Positions 13,917 through 29,929 of a stretch of DNA of 64,000 bases are shown piece by piece. Below the pieces are notes generated by a model. It made no database searches. It was not told the origin of the DNA and saw nothing but the letters and a program-made list of their open reading frames with translations. Position numbers and translations under genes: made by a program. Position 1 is the first letter of the stretch; every line of letters begins with the position of its first letter. This DNA is from Bugula neritina (taxonomy: Eukaryota; Bryozoa; Gymnolaemata; Cheilostomatida; Bugulidae): contig CAXIUT010000183.1 of assembly GCA_964035545.1 (NCBI GenBank), positions 1,116,001 to 1,180,000 on the forward strand. Direction: 5' to 3'.

Positions 13917-16900
13917 CTAAATATACGGTAATATACTGAAATATACTGTAACACATTGAAAAATACTGCAACATACTGAAATATACTGTAACACACCGAA
14001 ATATACTGCAACATACTGAAATACACTGTAACATACTGAAATACACTGCTACATACTGAAATATACTGCAACATACTGCAACATACTGAAATACACAGTA
14101 ACATACTGAAATAAACTGCAACATACTACAACATATTGAAATACACTGCAACACATTGAAATATACTGCAACATACCTAAATATACGGTAATATACTGAA
14201 ATTCACTGTAACGCATTGCAAAATACTGCAACATACTGAAATTCACTGCGACACACTGAAATACGCTGCAAAATACTACAACATACTGAAATAAACTGTA
14301 ACATGTTGAAATACACTGCAACACATTGAAAAATACTGCAACATACTGAAATATACTGTAACACACTGAAATATACTGCAACATACTGAAATACACTGTA
14401 ACATACTGAAATATACTGCAACATACTGAAATACACTGCTACATACTGAAATATACCGCAACATACTGCAACATACTGCAATACACTGTAAAATACTGAA
14501 ATACACTGCAACATACTACTACAACATATTGAAATACACTGCAACACATTGAAATACACTGCAACTTACCGAATATATGGTAAACTACTGAAATATACTG
14601 TAACGCATTGAAAAGTACTGCAACATACTGAAATATACTGTAACACACTGAAATATACTGCAACATACTGAAATACACTGTAACATACTGAAATATACTG
14701 CAACATACCGAAATACACTGCTACATACTGAAATACTTTGTAACATATTGAAATACACTGCAACACATTGAAATATACTGCAACATAACGAAATATATGG
14801 TAAACTAATGAACTATATTTTAACACATTGAAAAATACTGCAACATACTGAAATACACTGCAACACAGTGAAATATACTGCAACATACCGAAATATATGG
14901 TAAACTACTGAAATATACTGTAACACATTGAAAAATACTGCAACATACTGAAATACACTGTAACATACTGAAATAAACTGCAACATACTACAACATATTG
15001 AAATACACTGCAACAAATTGAAATATACTGCAACATACCTAAATATACGGTAATATACTGAAATTCACTGTAACGCATTGCAAAATACTGCAACATACTG
15101 AAATTCACTGCGACACACTGAAATACGCTGCAAAATACTACAACATACTGAAATAAACTGTAACATATTGAAATACACTGCAACACATTGAAATATACTG
15201 CAACATAACAAAATATATGGTAAACTACTGAAATAGACTTTAACACATTGAAAAATACTGCAACATACTGAAATACACTGTAACATACTGAAATATACTG
15301 CAACATACTGAAATACACTGTAACATACTGAAATATACTGCAACATACTGAAATACACTGCTACATACTGAAATATACTGCAACATACTGCAACATACTG
15401 CAATACACTGTAAAATACTGAAATACACTGCAACATACTACACCATATTGAAATACACTGCAACACATTGAAATACACTGCAACTTATCGAATATATGAA
15501 AAACTACTGAAATATACTGTAACGCATTGAAAAAGACTGCAACATACTGAAATATATTGCGACACATTGCAATATACTGTAATATACTGAAAAATGCTGT
15601 ATCACACTGAAATATACTGCAATTCGCTGAAATATACTGCAACATACTGAAATACACCGCAACATCCTACAACATACTAAAATACACTGTAACATTTCGA
15701 AATACACTGCAACACATTGAATTATACTGCAACATAACGAAATATATGGTAAACTACTGAAATATATTTTAACAAATTGAAAAATACTGCAACATACTGA
15801 ATATACTGTAACACACTGAAGTATACTGCAACATACTGAAATACACTGTAACATACTGAAATATACTGCAACATACTGAAATACACTGCTACATACTGAA
15901 ATATACTGCAACATACTGCAACATACTGAAATACACCGCAACATCCTACAACATACTGAAATACTTTGTAACATATTGAAATACACTGCAACACATTGAA
16001 ATATACTGCAACATAACGAAATATATGGTAAACTAATGAACTATATTTTAACACATTGAAAAATACTGCAACATACTGAAATACACTGCAACACATTGAA
16101 ATATACTGCAACATACCGAAATATATGGTAAACTACTGAAATATACTGTAACACATTGAAAAATACTGCAACATACTGAAATACACTGTAACATACTGAA
16201 ATAAACTGCAACATACTACAACATATTGAAATACACTGCAACAAATTGAAATATACTGCAACATACCTAAATATACGGTAATATACTGAAATTCACTGTA
16301 ACGCATTGCAAAATACTGCAACATACTGAAATTCACTGCGACACACTGAAATACGCTGCAAAATACTACAACATACTGAAATAAACTGTAACATATTGAA
16401 ATACACTGCAACACATTGAAATATACTGCAACATAACAAAATATATGGTAAACTACTGAAATAGACTTTAACACATTGAAAAATACTGCAACATACTGAA
16501 ATACACTGTAACATACTGAAATATACTGCAACATACTGAAATACACTGCTACATACTGAAATATACTGCAACGTACTGCAACATACTCCAGCATACTGAA
16601 ATACACTGTAACATACTGAAATACACTGCAACATACTACCACATATTGAAATACACTGCAACACATTGAAATGTACTGCAACATACCGAAATATATGGTA
16701 AACTACTAAAATATACTGTAACACATTGAAAAATACTGCAACATACTGAAATATACTGCGACACCTAGCAATATACTGTAACATACTGAAATATGCTCTA
16801 GCACACTGAAATACAATGCAACTTACTGAAATATACTGCAACATACTGAAATACACTGCAACATCCTACAATATGCTGAAATACACAGTAACATATTGAA

Positions 16901-17016
16901 ATACACTGCAACACTTTGAAATATACTGCAACATACCGAAATATATGGTAAACTACTGCAACATACTACAACATACTGAAATACACTGCAACACATTGAA
17001 ATATACTGCGACATAC
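13917..17016 (+). repeat. HOR unit U7, 3100 bp, mosaic of two L-type runs around an S-type piece
   Basis: Boxes lie at 13917, 14177, 14570, 14789, 14889, 15039, 15209, 15489, 15738, 16017, 16117, 16267, 16437, 16687 and 16937. The set of short intervals typical of L units (100, 150, 170) occurs twice, at 14789-15209 and 16017-16437, 1228 bp apart. Between them is an S-type piece with box cgaatatatgaaaaac (15489) and gaaaaagac. Indels +3-1-1-1 = 0 account for exactly 3100. It looks like two L units joined through part of an S unit. Confidence 0.85.
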
Positions 17017-18534
17017 CTAAATATACGGTAATATACTGAAATATACTGTAAAACATTGAAAAACACTGCAACATACTGAAATATACTGTAACACATCGAA
17101 ATATACTGCAACATACTGAAATACACTGTAACATACTGAAATACACTGCTACATACTGAAATATACTGCAACATACTGTAACATACTGAAATACACAGTA
17201 ACATACTGAAATAAACTGCAACATACTACAACATATTGAAATACACTGCAACACATTGAAATATACTGCAACATACCTAAATATACGGTAATATACTGAA
17301 ATTCACTGTAACGCATTGCAAAATACTGCAACATTCTGAAATTCACTGCGACACACTGAAATACGCTGCAAAATACTACAACATACTGAAATAAACTGTA
17401 ACATGTTGAAATACACTGCAACACATTGAAAAATACTGCAACATACTGAAATATACTGTAACACACTGAAATATACTGCAACATACTGAAATACACTGTA
17501 ACATACTGAAATATACTGCAACATACTGAAATACACTGCTACATACTGAAATATACTGCAACATACTGCAACATACTGCAATACACTGTAAAATACTGAA
17601 ATACACTGCAACATACTACAACATATTGAAATACACTGCAACACATTGAAATACACTGCAACTTATCGAATATATGGAAAACTACTGAAATATACTGTAA
17701 CGCATTGAAAAAGACTGCAACATACTGAAATATATTGCGACACATTGCAATATACTGTAATATACTGAAAAATGCTGTATCACACTGAAATATACTGCAA
17801 TTCGCTGAAATATACTGCAACATACTGAAATACACCGCAACATCCTACAACATACTAAAATACACTGTAACATTTCGAAATACACTGCAACACATTGAAT
17901 TATACTGCAACATAACGAAATATATGGTAAACTACTGAAATATATTTTAACAAATTGAAAAATACTGCAACATACTGAATATACTGTAACACACTGAAGT
18001 ATACTGCAACATACTGAAATACACTGTAACATACTGAAATATACTGCAACATACTGAAATACACTGCTACATACTGAAATATACTGCAACGTACTGCAAC
18101 ATACTGCAGCATACTGAAATACACTGTAACATACTGAAATACACTGCAACATACTACCACATATTGAAATACACTGCAACACATTGAAATGTACTGCAAC
18201 ATACCGAAATATATGGTAAACTACTAAAATATACTGTAACACATTGAAAAATACTGCAACATACTGAAATATACTGCGACACCTAGCAATATACTGTAAC
18301 ATACTGAAATATGCTCTAGCACACTGAAATACAATGCAACTTACTGAAATATACTGCAACATACTGAAATACACTGCAACATCCTACAATATGCTGAAAT
18401 ACACAGTAACATATTGAAATACACTGCAACACTTTGAAATATACTGCAACATACCGAAGTATATGGTAAACTACTGCAACATACTACAACATACTGAAAT
18501 ACACTGCAACACATTGAAATATACTGCGACATAC
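17017..18534 (+). repeat. HOR unit U8, 1518 bp, S-type
   Basis: This has the U1 layout with one more missing base (gaatatactg, about 17978), giving 1520-2. It carries marks of an S unit that follows an L-type end: tgtaaaacattgaaaaacac just after the R box, acacatcgaaat, and cattctgaaattcac (about 17333). It has gctacatac where U1 has gcttcatac. Confidence 0.9.
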
Positions 18535-20306
18535 CTAAATATACGGTAATATACTGAAATATACTGTAACACATTGAAAAATACTGCAACATACTGAAAT
18601 ATACTGTAACACACCGAAATATACTGCAACATACTGAAATACACTGTAACATACTGAAATACACTGCTACATACTGAAATATACTGCAACATACTGCAAC
18701 ATACTGAAATACACAGTAACATACTGAAATAAACTGCAACATACTACAACATATTGAAATACACTGCAACACATTGAAATATACTGCAACATACCTAAAT
18801 ATACGGTAATATACTGAAATTCACTGTAACGCATTGCAAAATACTGCAACATACTGAAATTCACTGCGACACACTGAAATACGCTGCAAAATACTACAAC
18901 ATACTGAAATAAACTGTAACATGTTGAAATACACTGCAACACATTGAAAAATACTGCAACATACTAAAATATACTGTAACACACTGAAATATACTGCAAC
19001 ATACTGAAATACACTGTAACATACTGAAATATACTGCAACATACTGAAATACACTGCTACATACTGAAATATACCGCAACATACTGCAACATACTGCAAT
19101 ACACTGTAAAATACTGAAATACACTGCAACATACTACTACAACATATTGAAATACACTGCAACACATTGAAATACACTGCAACTTACCGAATATATGGTA
19201 AACTACTGAAATATACTGTAACGCATTGAAAAATACTGCAACATACTGAAATACTTTGTAACATATTGAAATACACTGCAACACATTGAAATATACTGCA
19301 ACATAACGAAATATATGGTAAACTAATGAACTATATTTTAACACATTGAAAAATACTGCAACATACTGAAATACACTGCAACACAGTGAAATATACTGCA
19401 ACATACCGAAATATATGGTAAACTACTGAAATATACTGTAACACATTGAAAAATACTGCAACATACTGAAATACACTGTAACATACTGAAATAAACTGCA
19501 ACATACTACAACATATTGAAATACACTGCAACAAATTGAAATATACTGCAACATACCTAAATATACGGTAATATACTGAAATTCACTGTAACGCATTGCA
19601 AAATACTGCAACATACTGAAATTCACTGCGACACACTGAAATACGCTGCAAAATACTACAACATACTGAAATAAACTGTAACATATTGAAATACACTGCA
19701 ACACATTGAAATATACTGCAACATAACAAAATATATGGTAAACTACTGAAATAGACTTTAACACATTGAAAAATACTGCAACATACTGAAATACACTGTA
19801 ACATACTGAAATATACTGCAACATACTGAAATACACTGCTACATACTGAAATATACTGCAACGTACTGCAACATACTCCAGCATACTGAAATACACTGTA
19901 ACATACTGAAATACACTGCAACATACTACCACATATTGAAATACACTGCAACACATTGAAATGTACTGCAACATACCGAAATATATGGTAAACTACTAAA
20001 ATATACTGTAACACATTGAAAAATACTGCAACATACTGAAATATACTGCGACACCTAGCAATATACTGTAACATACTGAAATATGCTCTAGCACACTGAA
20101 ATACAATGCAACTTACTGAAATATACTGCAACATACTGAAATACACTGCAACATCCTACAATATGCTGAAATACACAGTAACATATTGAAATACACTGCA
20201 ACACTTTGAAATATACTGCAACATACCGAAATATATGGTAAACTACTGCAACATACTACAACATACTGAAATACACTGCAACACATTGAAATATACTGCG
20301 ACATAC
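18535..20306 (+). repeat. HOR unit U9, 1772 bp, L-type reference
   Basis: Boxes lie at 18535, 18795, 19188, 19307, 19407, 19557, 19727, 19977 and 20227; intervals are 260, 393, 119, 100, 150, 170, 250, 250 and 80. The 3-bp insertion is at about 19137. The S-type middle is replaced by short segments with actttgtaac, aactaatgaactatatttt and caacaaattgaaat. A second gaaattcactgtaacgcatt follows the 19557 box, so the L unit carries an internal copy of the unit's second segment. The base tgcagcatac of S units is tccagcatac here. Confidence 0.9.
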
Positions 20307-22105
20307 CTAAATATACGGTAATATACTGAAATATACTGTAAAACATTGAAAAACACTGCAACATACTGAAATATACTGTAACACACCGAAATATACTGCA
20401 ACATACTGAAATACACTGTAACATACTGAAATACACTGCTACATACTGAAATATACTGCAACATACTGCAACATACTGAAATACACAGTAACATACTGAA
20501 ATAAACTGCAACATACTACAACATATTGAAATACACTGCAACACATTGAAATATACTGCAACATACCTAAATATACGGTAATATACTGAAATTCACTGTA
20601 ACGCATTGCAAAATACTGCAACATACTGAAATTCACTGCGACACACTGAAATACGCTGCAAAATACTACAACATACTGAAATAAACTGTAACATATTGAA
20701 ATACACTGCAACACATTGAAAAATACTGCAACATACTGAAATTTACTGTAACACACTGAAATATACTGCAACATACTGAAATACACTGTAACATACTGAA
20801 ATATACTGCAACATACTGAAATACACTGCTACATACTGAAATATACTGCAACATACTGCAACATACTGCAATACACTGTAACATACTGAAATACACTGCA
20901 ACATACTACAACATATTGGAATACACTGCAACACATTGAAATACACTGCAACTTACCGAATATATGGTAAACTACTGAAATATACTGTAACGCATTGAAA
21001 AATACTGCAACATACTGAAATACACCGCAACATCCTACAACATACTGAAATACTTTGTAACATATTGAAATACACTGCAACACATTGAAATATACTGCAA
21101 CATAACGAAATATATGGTAAACTAATGAACTATATTTTAACACATTGAAAAATACTGCAACATACTGAAATACACTGCAACACATTGAAATATACTGCAA
21201 CATACCGAAATATATGGTAAACTACTGAAATATACTGTAACACATTGAAAAATACTGCAACATACTGAAATACACTGTAACATACTGAAATAAACTGCAA
21301 CATACTACAACATATTGAAATACACTGCAACAAATTGAAATATACTGCAACATACCTAAATATACGGTAATATACTGAAATTCACTGTAACGCATTGCAA
21401 AATACTGCAACATACTGAAATTCACTGCGACACACTGAAATACGCTGCAAAATACTACAACATACTGAAATAAACTGTAACATATTGAAATACACTGCAA
21501 CACATTGAAATATACTGCAACATAACAAAATATATGGTAAACTACTGAAATAGACTTTAACACATTGAAAAATACTGCAACATACTGAAATACACTGTAA
21601 CATACTGAAATATACTGCAACATACTGAAATACACTGCTACATACTGAAATATACTGCAACGTACTGCAACATACTCCAGCATACTGAAATACACTGTAA
21701 CATACTGAAATACACTGCAACATACTACCACATATTGAAATACACTGCAACACATTGAAATGTACTGCAACATACCGAAATATATGGTAAACTACTAAAA
21801 TATACTGTAACACATTGAAAAATACTGCAACATACTGAAATATACTGCGACACCTAGCAATATACTGTAACATACTGAAATATGCTCTAGCACACTGAAA
21901 TACAATGCAACTTACTGAAATATACTGCAACATACTGAAATACACTGCAACATCCTACAATATGCTGAAATACACAGTAACATATTGAAATACACTGCAA
22001 CACTTTGAAATATACTGCAACATACCGAAATATATGGTAAACTACTGCAACATACTACAACATACTGAAATACACTGCAACACATTGAAATATACTGCGA
22101 CATAC
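20307..22105 (+). repeat. HOR unit U10, 1799 bp, L-type
   Basis: Boxes lie at 20307, 20567, 20957, 21106, 21206, 21356, 21526, 21776 and 22026; intervals are 260, 390, 149, 100, 150, 170, 250, 250 and 80. It lacks the 3-bp insertion and has 30 bp (three decamers, around acaccgcaacatcctac, about 21025) that U9 lacks. It follows another L unit directly, breaking the S/L alternation, and starts with tgtaaaacattgaaaaacac. Confidence 0.9.
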
Positions 22106-23623
22106 CTAAATATACGGTAATATACTGAAATATACTGTAAAACATTGAAAAACACTGCAACATACTGAAATATACTGTAACACATCGAAATATACTGCAA
22201 CATACTGAAATACACTGTAACATACTGAAATACACTGCTACATACTGAAATATACTGCAACATACTGCAACATACTGAAATACACAGTAACATACTGAAA
22301 TAAACTGCAACATACTACAACATATTGAAATACACTGCAACACATTGAAATATACTGCAACATACCTAAATATACGGTAATATACTGAAATTCACTGTAA
22401 CGCATTGCAAAATACTGCAACATTCTGAAATTCACTGCGACACACTGAAATACGCTGCAAAATACTACAACATACTGAAATAAACTGTAACATGTTGAAA
22501 TACACTGCAACACATTGAAAAATACTGCAACATACTGAAATATACTGTAACACACTGAAATATACTGCAACATACTGAAATACACTGTAACATACTGAAA
22601 TATACTGCAACATACTGAAATACACTGCTACATACTGAAATATACTGCAACATACTGCAACATACTGCAATACACTGTAAAATACTGAAATACACTGCAA
22701 CATACTACAACATATTGAAATACACTGCAACACATTGAAATACACTGCAACTTATCGAATATATGGAAAACTACTGAAATATACTGTAACGCATTGAAAA
22801 AGACTGCAACATACTGAAATATATTGCGACACATTGCAATATACTGTAATATACTGAAAAATGCTGTATCACACTGAAATATACTGCAATTCGCTGAAAT
22901 ATACTGCAACATACTGAAATACACCGCAACATCCTACAACATACTAAAATACACTGTAACATTTCGAAATACACTGCAACACATTGAATTATACTGCAAC
23001 ATAACGAAATATATGGTAAACTACTGAAATATATTTTAACAAATTGAAAAATACTGCAACATACTGAATATACTGTAACACACTGAAGTATACTGCAACA
23101 TACTGAAATACACTGTAACATACTGAAATATACTGCAACATACTGAAATACACTGCTACATACTGAAATATACTGCAACGTACTGCAACATACTGCAGCA
23201 TACTGAAATACACTGTAACATACTGAAATACACTGCAACATACTACCACATATTGAAATACACTGCAACACATTGAAATGTACTGCAACATACCGAAATA
23301 TATGGTAAACTACTAAAATATACTGTAACACATTGAAAAATACTGCAACATACTGAAATATACTGCGACACCTAGCAATATACTGTAACATACTGAAATA
23401 TGCTCTAGCACACTGAAATACAATGCAACTTACTGAAATATACTGCAACATACTGAAATACACTGCAACATCCTACAATATGCTGAAATACACAGTAACA
23501 TATTGAAATACACTGCAACACTTTGAAATATACTGCAACATACCGAAGTATATGGTAAACTACTGCAACATACTACAACATACTGAAATACACTGCAACA
23601 CATTGAAATATACTGCGACATAC
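22106..23623 (+). repeat. HOR unit U11, 1518 bp, S-type
   Basis: This repeats U8 at a shift of 5089 with the same diagnostic variants: tgtaaaacattg, acacatcg, cattctgaaattc, and the missing base in gaatatactg at about 23067. Boxes lie at 22106, 22366, 22756, 23005, 23294 and 23544. It ends with the g-form box cgaagtatatgg. Confidence 0.91.
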
Positions 23624-25144
23624 CTAAATATACGGTAATATACTGAAATATACTGTAACACATTGAAAAATACTGCAACATACTGAAATATACTGTAACA
23701 CACCGAAATATACTGCAACATACTGAAATACACTGTAACATACTGAAATACACTGCTACATACTGAAATATACTGCAACATACTGCAACATACTGAAATA
23801 CACAGTAACATACTGAAATAAACTGCAACATACTACAACATATTGAAATACACTGCAACACATTGAAATATACTGCAACATACCTAAATATACGGTAATA
23901 TACTGAAATTCACTGTAACGCATTGCAAAATACTGCAACATACTGAAATTCACTGCGACACACTGAAATACGCTGCAAAATACTACAACATACTGAAATA
24001 AACTGTAACATGTTGAAATACACTGCAACACATTGAAAAATACTGCAACATACTGAAATATACTGTAACACACTGAAATATACTGCAACATACTGAAATA
24101 CACTGTAACATACTGAAATATACTGCAACATACTGAAATACACGGCTACATACTGAAATATACCGCAACATACTGCAACATACTGCAATACACTGTAAAA
24201 TACTGAAATACACTGCAACATACTACTACAACATATTGAAATACACTGCAACACATTGAAATACACTGCAACTTACCGAATATATGTCAAACTACTGAAA
24301 TGTACTGTAACGCATTGGAAAGTACTGCAACATACTGAAATACACCGCAACATCCTACAACATACTGAAATACTTTGTAACATATTGAAATACACTGCAA
24401 CACATTGAAATATACTGCAACATAACGAAATATATGGTAAACTAATGAACTATATTTTAACACATTGAAAAATACTGCAACATACTGAAATACACTGCAA
24501 CACATTGAAATATACTGCAACATACCGAAATATATGGTAAACTACTGAAATATACTGTAACACATTGAAAAATACTGCAACATACTGAATATACTGTAAC
24601 ACACTGAAGTATACTGCAACATACTGAAATACACTGTAACATACTGAAATATACTGCAACATACTGAAATACACTGCTACATACTGAAATATACTGCAAC
24701 GTACTGCAACATACTGCAGCATACTGAAATACACTGTAACATACTGAAATACACTGCAACATACTACCACATATTGAAATACACTGCAACACATTGAAAT
24801 GTACTGCAACATACCGAAATATATGGTGAACTACTAAAATATACTGTAACACATTGAAAAATACTGCAACATACTGAAATATACTGCGACACCTAGCAAT
24901 ATACTGTAACATACTGAAATATGCTCTAGCACACTGAAATACAATGCAACTTACTGAAATATACTGCAACATACTGAAATACACTGCAACATCCTACAAT
25001 ATGCTGAAATACACAGTAACATATTGAAATACACTGCAACACTTTGAAATATACTGCAACATACCGAAGTATATGGTAAACTACTGCAACATACTACAAC
25101 ATACTGAAATACACTGCAACACATTGAAATATACTGCGACATAC
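23624..25144 (+). repeat. HOR unit U12, 1521 bp, L-to-S hybrid
   Basis: It starts like an L unit (3-bp insertion at about 24226, actttgtaac, aactaatgaactat) and switches near 24570 to the S type (gaatatactg one base short, gaagtatac, tgcagcatac). Boxes lie at 23624, 23884, 24277, 24426, 24526, 24815 and 25065. The 24277 box has lost its GG (atatatgtcaaac). Indels +3-1-1 = +1 account for 1521. Its length nearly equals an S unit only by coincidence of segment sums. Confidence 0.87.
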
Positions 25145-26662
25145 CTAAATATGCGGTAATATACTGAAATATACTGTAACACATTGAAAAATACTGCAAC
25201 ATACTGAAATATACTGTAACACACCGAAATATACTGCAACATACTGAAATACACTGTAACATACTGAAATACACTGCTACATACTGAAATATACTGCAAC
25301 ATACTGCAACATACTGAAATACACAGTAACATACTGAAATAAACTGCAACATACTACAACATATTGAAATACACTGCAACACATTGAAATATACTGCAAC
25401 ATACCTAAATATACGGTAATATACTGAAATTCACTGTAACGCATTGCAAAATACTGCAACATACTGAAATTCACTGCGACACACTGAAATACGCTGCAAA
25501 ATACTACAACATACTGAAATAAACTGTAACATGTTGAAATACACTGCAACACATTGAAAAATACTGCAACATACTGAAATATACTGTAACACACTGAAAT
25601 ATACTGCAACATACTGAAATACACTGTAACATACTGAAATATACTGCAACATACTGAAATACACTGCTACATACTGAAATATACTGCAACATACTGCAAC
25701 ATACTGCAATACACTGTAAAATACTGAAATACACTGCAACATACTACACCATATTGAAATACACTGCAACACATTGAAATACACTGCAACTTATCGAATA
25801 TATGAAAAACTACTGAAATATACTGTAACGCATTGAAAAAGACTGCAACATACTGAAATATATTGCGACACATTGCAATATACTGTAATATACTGAAAAA
25901 TGCTGTATCACACTGAAATATACTGCAATTCGCTGAAATATACTGCAACATACTGAAATACACCGCAACATCCTACAACATACTAAAATACACTGTAACA
26001 TTTCGAAATACACTGCAACACATTGAATTATACTGCAACATAACGAAATATATGGTAAACTACTGAAATATATTTTAACAAATTGAAAAATACTGCAACA
26101 TACTGAATATACTGTAACACACTGAAGTATACTGCAACATACTGAAATACACTGTAACATACTGAAATATACTGCAACATACTGAAATACACTGCTACAT
26201 ACTGAAATATACTGCAACGTACTGCAACATACTGCAGCATACTGAAATACACTGTAACATACTGAAATACACTGCAACATACTACCACATATTGAAATAC
26301 ACTGCAACACATTGAAATGTACTGCAACATACCGAAATATATGGTAAACTACTAAAATATACTGTAACACATTGAAAAATACTGCAACATACTGAAATAT
26401 ACTGCGACACCTAGCAATATACTGTAACATACTGAAATATGCTCTAGCACACTGAAATACAATGCAACTTACTGAAATATACTGCAACATACTGAAATAC
26501 ACTGCAACATCCTACAATATGCTGAAATACACGGTAACATATTGAAATACACTGCAACACTTTGAAATATACTGCAACATACCGAAGTATATGGTAAACT
26601 ACTGCAACATACTACAACATACTGAAATACACTGCAACACATTGAAATATACTGCGACATAC
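25145..26662 (+). repeat. HOR unit U13, 1518 bp, S-type
   Basis: This is an S layout with R-box neighbours of the other kind (tgtaacacattgaaaaatac), because it follows a g-form end. The first box reads aaatatgcgg (about 25151) instead of aaatatacgg. The third box is cgaatatatgaaaaac (GA instead of GG), shared with U7 at 15489. The tract actacaccatatt (about 25743) is also shared with U7. Missing bases at the third box and at gaatatactg (about 26104) give 1520-2. Confidence 0.9.
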
Positions 26663-28411
26663 CTAAATATACGGTAATATACTGAAATATACTGTAACAC
26701 ATTGAAAAATACTGCAACATACTGAAATATACTGTAACACACCGAAATATACTGCAACATACTGAAATACACTGTAACATACTGAAATACACTGCTACAT
26801 ACTGAAATATACTTCAACATACTGCAACATACTGAAATACACAGTAACATACTGAAATAAACTGCAACATACTACAACATATTGAAATACACTGCAACAC
26901 ATTGAAATATACTGCAACATACCTAAATATACGGTAATATACTGAAATTCACTGTAACGCATTGCAAAATACTGCAACATACTGAAATTCACTGCGACAC
27001 ACTGAAATACGCTGCAAAATACTACAACATACTGAAATAAACTGTAACATATTGAAATACACTGCAACACATTGAAAAATACTGCAACATACTGAAATTT
27101 ACTGTAACACACTGAAATATACTGCAACATACTGAAATACACTGTAACATACTGAAATATACTGCAACATACTGAAATACACTGCTACATACTGAAATAT
27201 ACTGCAACATACTGCAACATACTGCAATACACTGTAACATACTGAAATACACTGCAACATACTACAACATATTGAAATACACTGCAACACATTGAAATAC
27301 ACTGCAACTTACCGAATATATGGTAAACTACTGAAATATACTGTAACGCATTGAAAAATACTGCAACATACTGAAATACACCGCAACATCCTACAACATA
27401 CTGAAATACTTTGTAACATATTGAAATACACTGCAACACATTGAAATATACTGCAACATAACGAAATATATGGTAAACTAATGAACTATATTTTAACACA
27501 TTGAAAAATACTGCAACATACTGAAATACACTGCAACACATTGAAATATACTGCAACATACCGAAATATATGGTAAACTACTGAAATATACTGTAACACA
27601 TTGAAAAATACTGCAACATACTGAAATACACTGTAACATACTGAAATAAACTGCAACATACTACAACATATTGAAATACACTGCAACAAATTGAAATATA
27701 CTGCAACATACCTAAATATACGGTAATATACTGAAATTCACTGTAACGCATTGCAAAATACTGCAACATACTGAAATTCACTGCGACACACTGAAATACG
27801 CTGCAAAATACTACAACATACTGAAATAAACTGTAACATATTGAAATACACTGCAACACATTGAAATATACTGCAACATAACAAAATATATGGTAAACTA
27901 CTGAAATAGACTTTAACACATTGAAAAATACTGCAACATACTGAAATACACTGTAACATACTGAAATATACTGCAACATACTGAAATACACTGCTACATA
28001 CTGAAATATACTGCAACGTACTGCAACATACTCCAGCATACTGAAATACACTGTAACATACTGAAATACACTGCAACATACTACCACATATTGAAATACA
28101 CTGCAACACATTGAAATGTACTGCAACATACCGAAATATATGGTAAACTACTAAAATATACTGTAACACATTGAAAAATACTGCAACATACTGAAATATA
28201 CTGCGACACCTAGCAATATACTGTAACATACTGAAATATGCTCTAGCACACTGAAATACAATGCAACTTACTGAAATATACTGCAACATACTGAAATACA
28301 CTGCAACACTTTGAAATATACTGCAACATACCGAAATATATGGTAAACTACTGCAACATACTACAACATACTGAAATACACTGCAACACATTGAAATATA
28401 CTGCGACATAC
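26663..28411 (+). repeat. HOR unit U14, 1749 bp, L-type with a 50-bp deletion
   Basis: It matches U10 except that near 28305 actgcaac runs directly into actttgaaat, losing the five decamers that carry catcctacaatatgctg. This gives 1799-50 = 1749. The deletion keeps the decamer register and joins two open stretches of the minus strand. Confidence 0.89.
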
Positions 28412-29929
28412 CTAAATATACGGTAATATACTGAAATATACTGTAAAACATTGAAAAACACTGCAACATACTGAAATATACTGTAACACATCGAAATATA
28501 CTGCAACATACTGAAATACACTGTAACATAATGAAATACACTGCTACATACTGAAATATACTGCAACATACTGCAACATACTGAAATACACAGTAACATA
28601 CTGAAATAAACTGCAACATACTACAACATATTGAAATACACTGCAACACATTGAAATATACTGCAACATACCTAAATATACGGTAATATACTGAAATTCA
28701 CTGTAACGCATTGCAAAATACTGCAACATTCTGAAATTCACTGCGACACACTGAAATACGCTGCAAAATACTACAACATACTGAAATAAACTGTAACATG
28801 TTGAAATACACTGCAACACATTGAAAAATACTGCAACATACTGAAATATACTGTAACACACTGAAATATACTGCAACATACTGAAATACACTGTAACATA
28901 CTGAAATATACTGCAACATACTGAAATACACTGCTACATACTGAAATATACTGCAACATACTGCAACATACTGCAATACACTGTAAAATACTGAAATACA
29001 CTGCAACATACTACAACATATTGAAATACACTGCAACACATTGAAATACACTGCAACTTATCGAATATATGGAAAACTACTGAAATATACTGTAACGCAT
29101 TGAAAAAGACTGCAACATACTGAAATATATTGCGACACATTGCAATATACTGTAATATACTGAAAAATGCTGTATCACACTGAAATATACTGCAATTCGC
29201 TGAAATATACTGCAACATACTGAAATACACCGCAACATCCTACAACATACTAAAATACACTGTAACATTTCGAAATACACTGCAACACATTGAATTATAC
29301 TGCAACATAACGAAATATATGGTAAACTACTGAAATATATTTTAACAAATTGAAAAATACTGCAACATACTGAATATACTGTAACACACTGAAGTATACT
29401 GCAACATACTGAAATACACTGTAACATACTGAAATATACTGCAACATACTGAAATACACTGCTACATACTGAAATATACTGCAACGTACTGCAACATACT
29501 GCAGCATACTGAAATACACTGTAACATACTGAAATACACTGCAACATACTACCACATATTGAAATACACTGCAACACATTGAAATGTACTGCAACATACC
29601 GAAATATATGGTAAACTACTAAAATATACTGTAACACATTGAAAAATACTGCAACATACTGAAATATACTGCGACACCTAGCAATATACTGTAACATACT
29701 GAAATATGCTCTAGCACACTGAAATACAATGCAACTTACTGAAATATACTGCAACATACTGAAATACACTGCAACATCCTACAATATGCTGAAATACACA
29801 GTAACATATTGAAATACACTGCAACACTTTGAAATATACTGCAACATACCGAAGTATATGGTAAACTACTGCAACATACTACAACATACTGAAATACACT
29901 GCAACACATTGAAATATACTGCGACATAC
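28412..29929 (+). repeat. HOR unit U15, 1518 bp, S-type
   Basis: This repeats U11 at a shift of 6306, with the same aaaacattgaaaaacac, acatcg and cattctg variants and the gaatatactg gap at about 29373. One extra variant, gtaacataatg at about 28523, replaces gtaacatactg. Confidence 0.91.
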
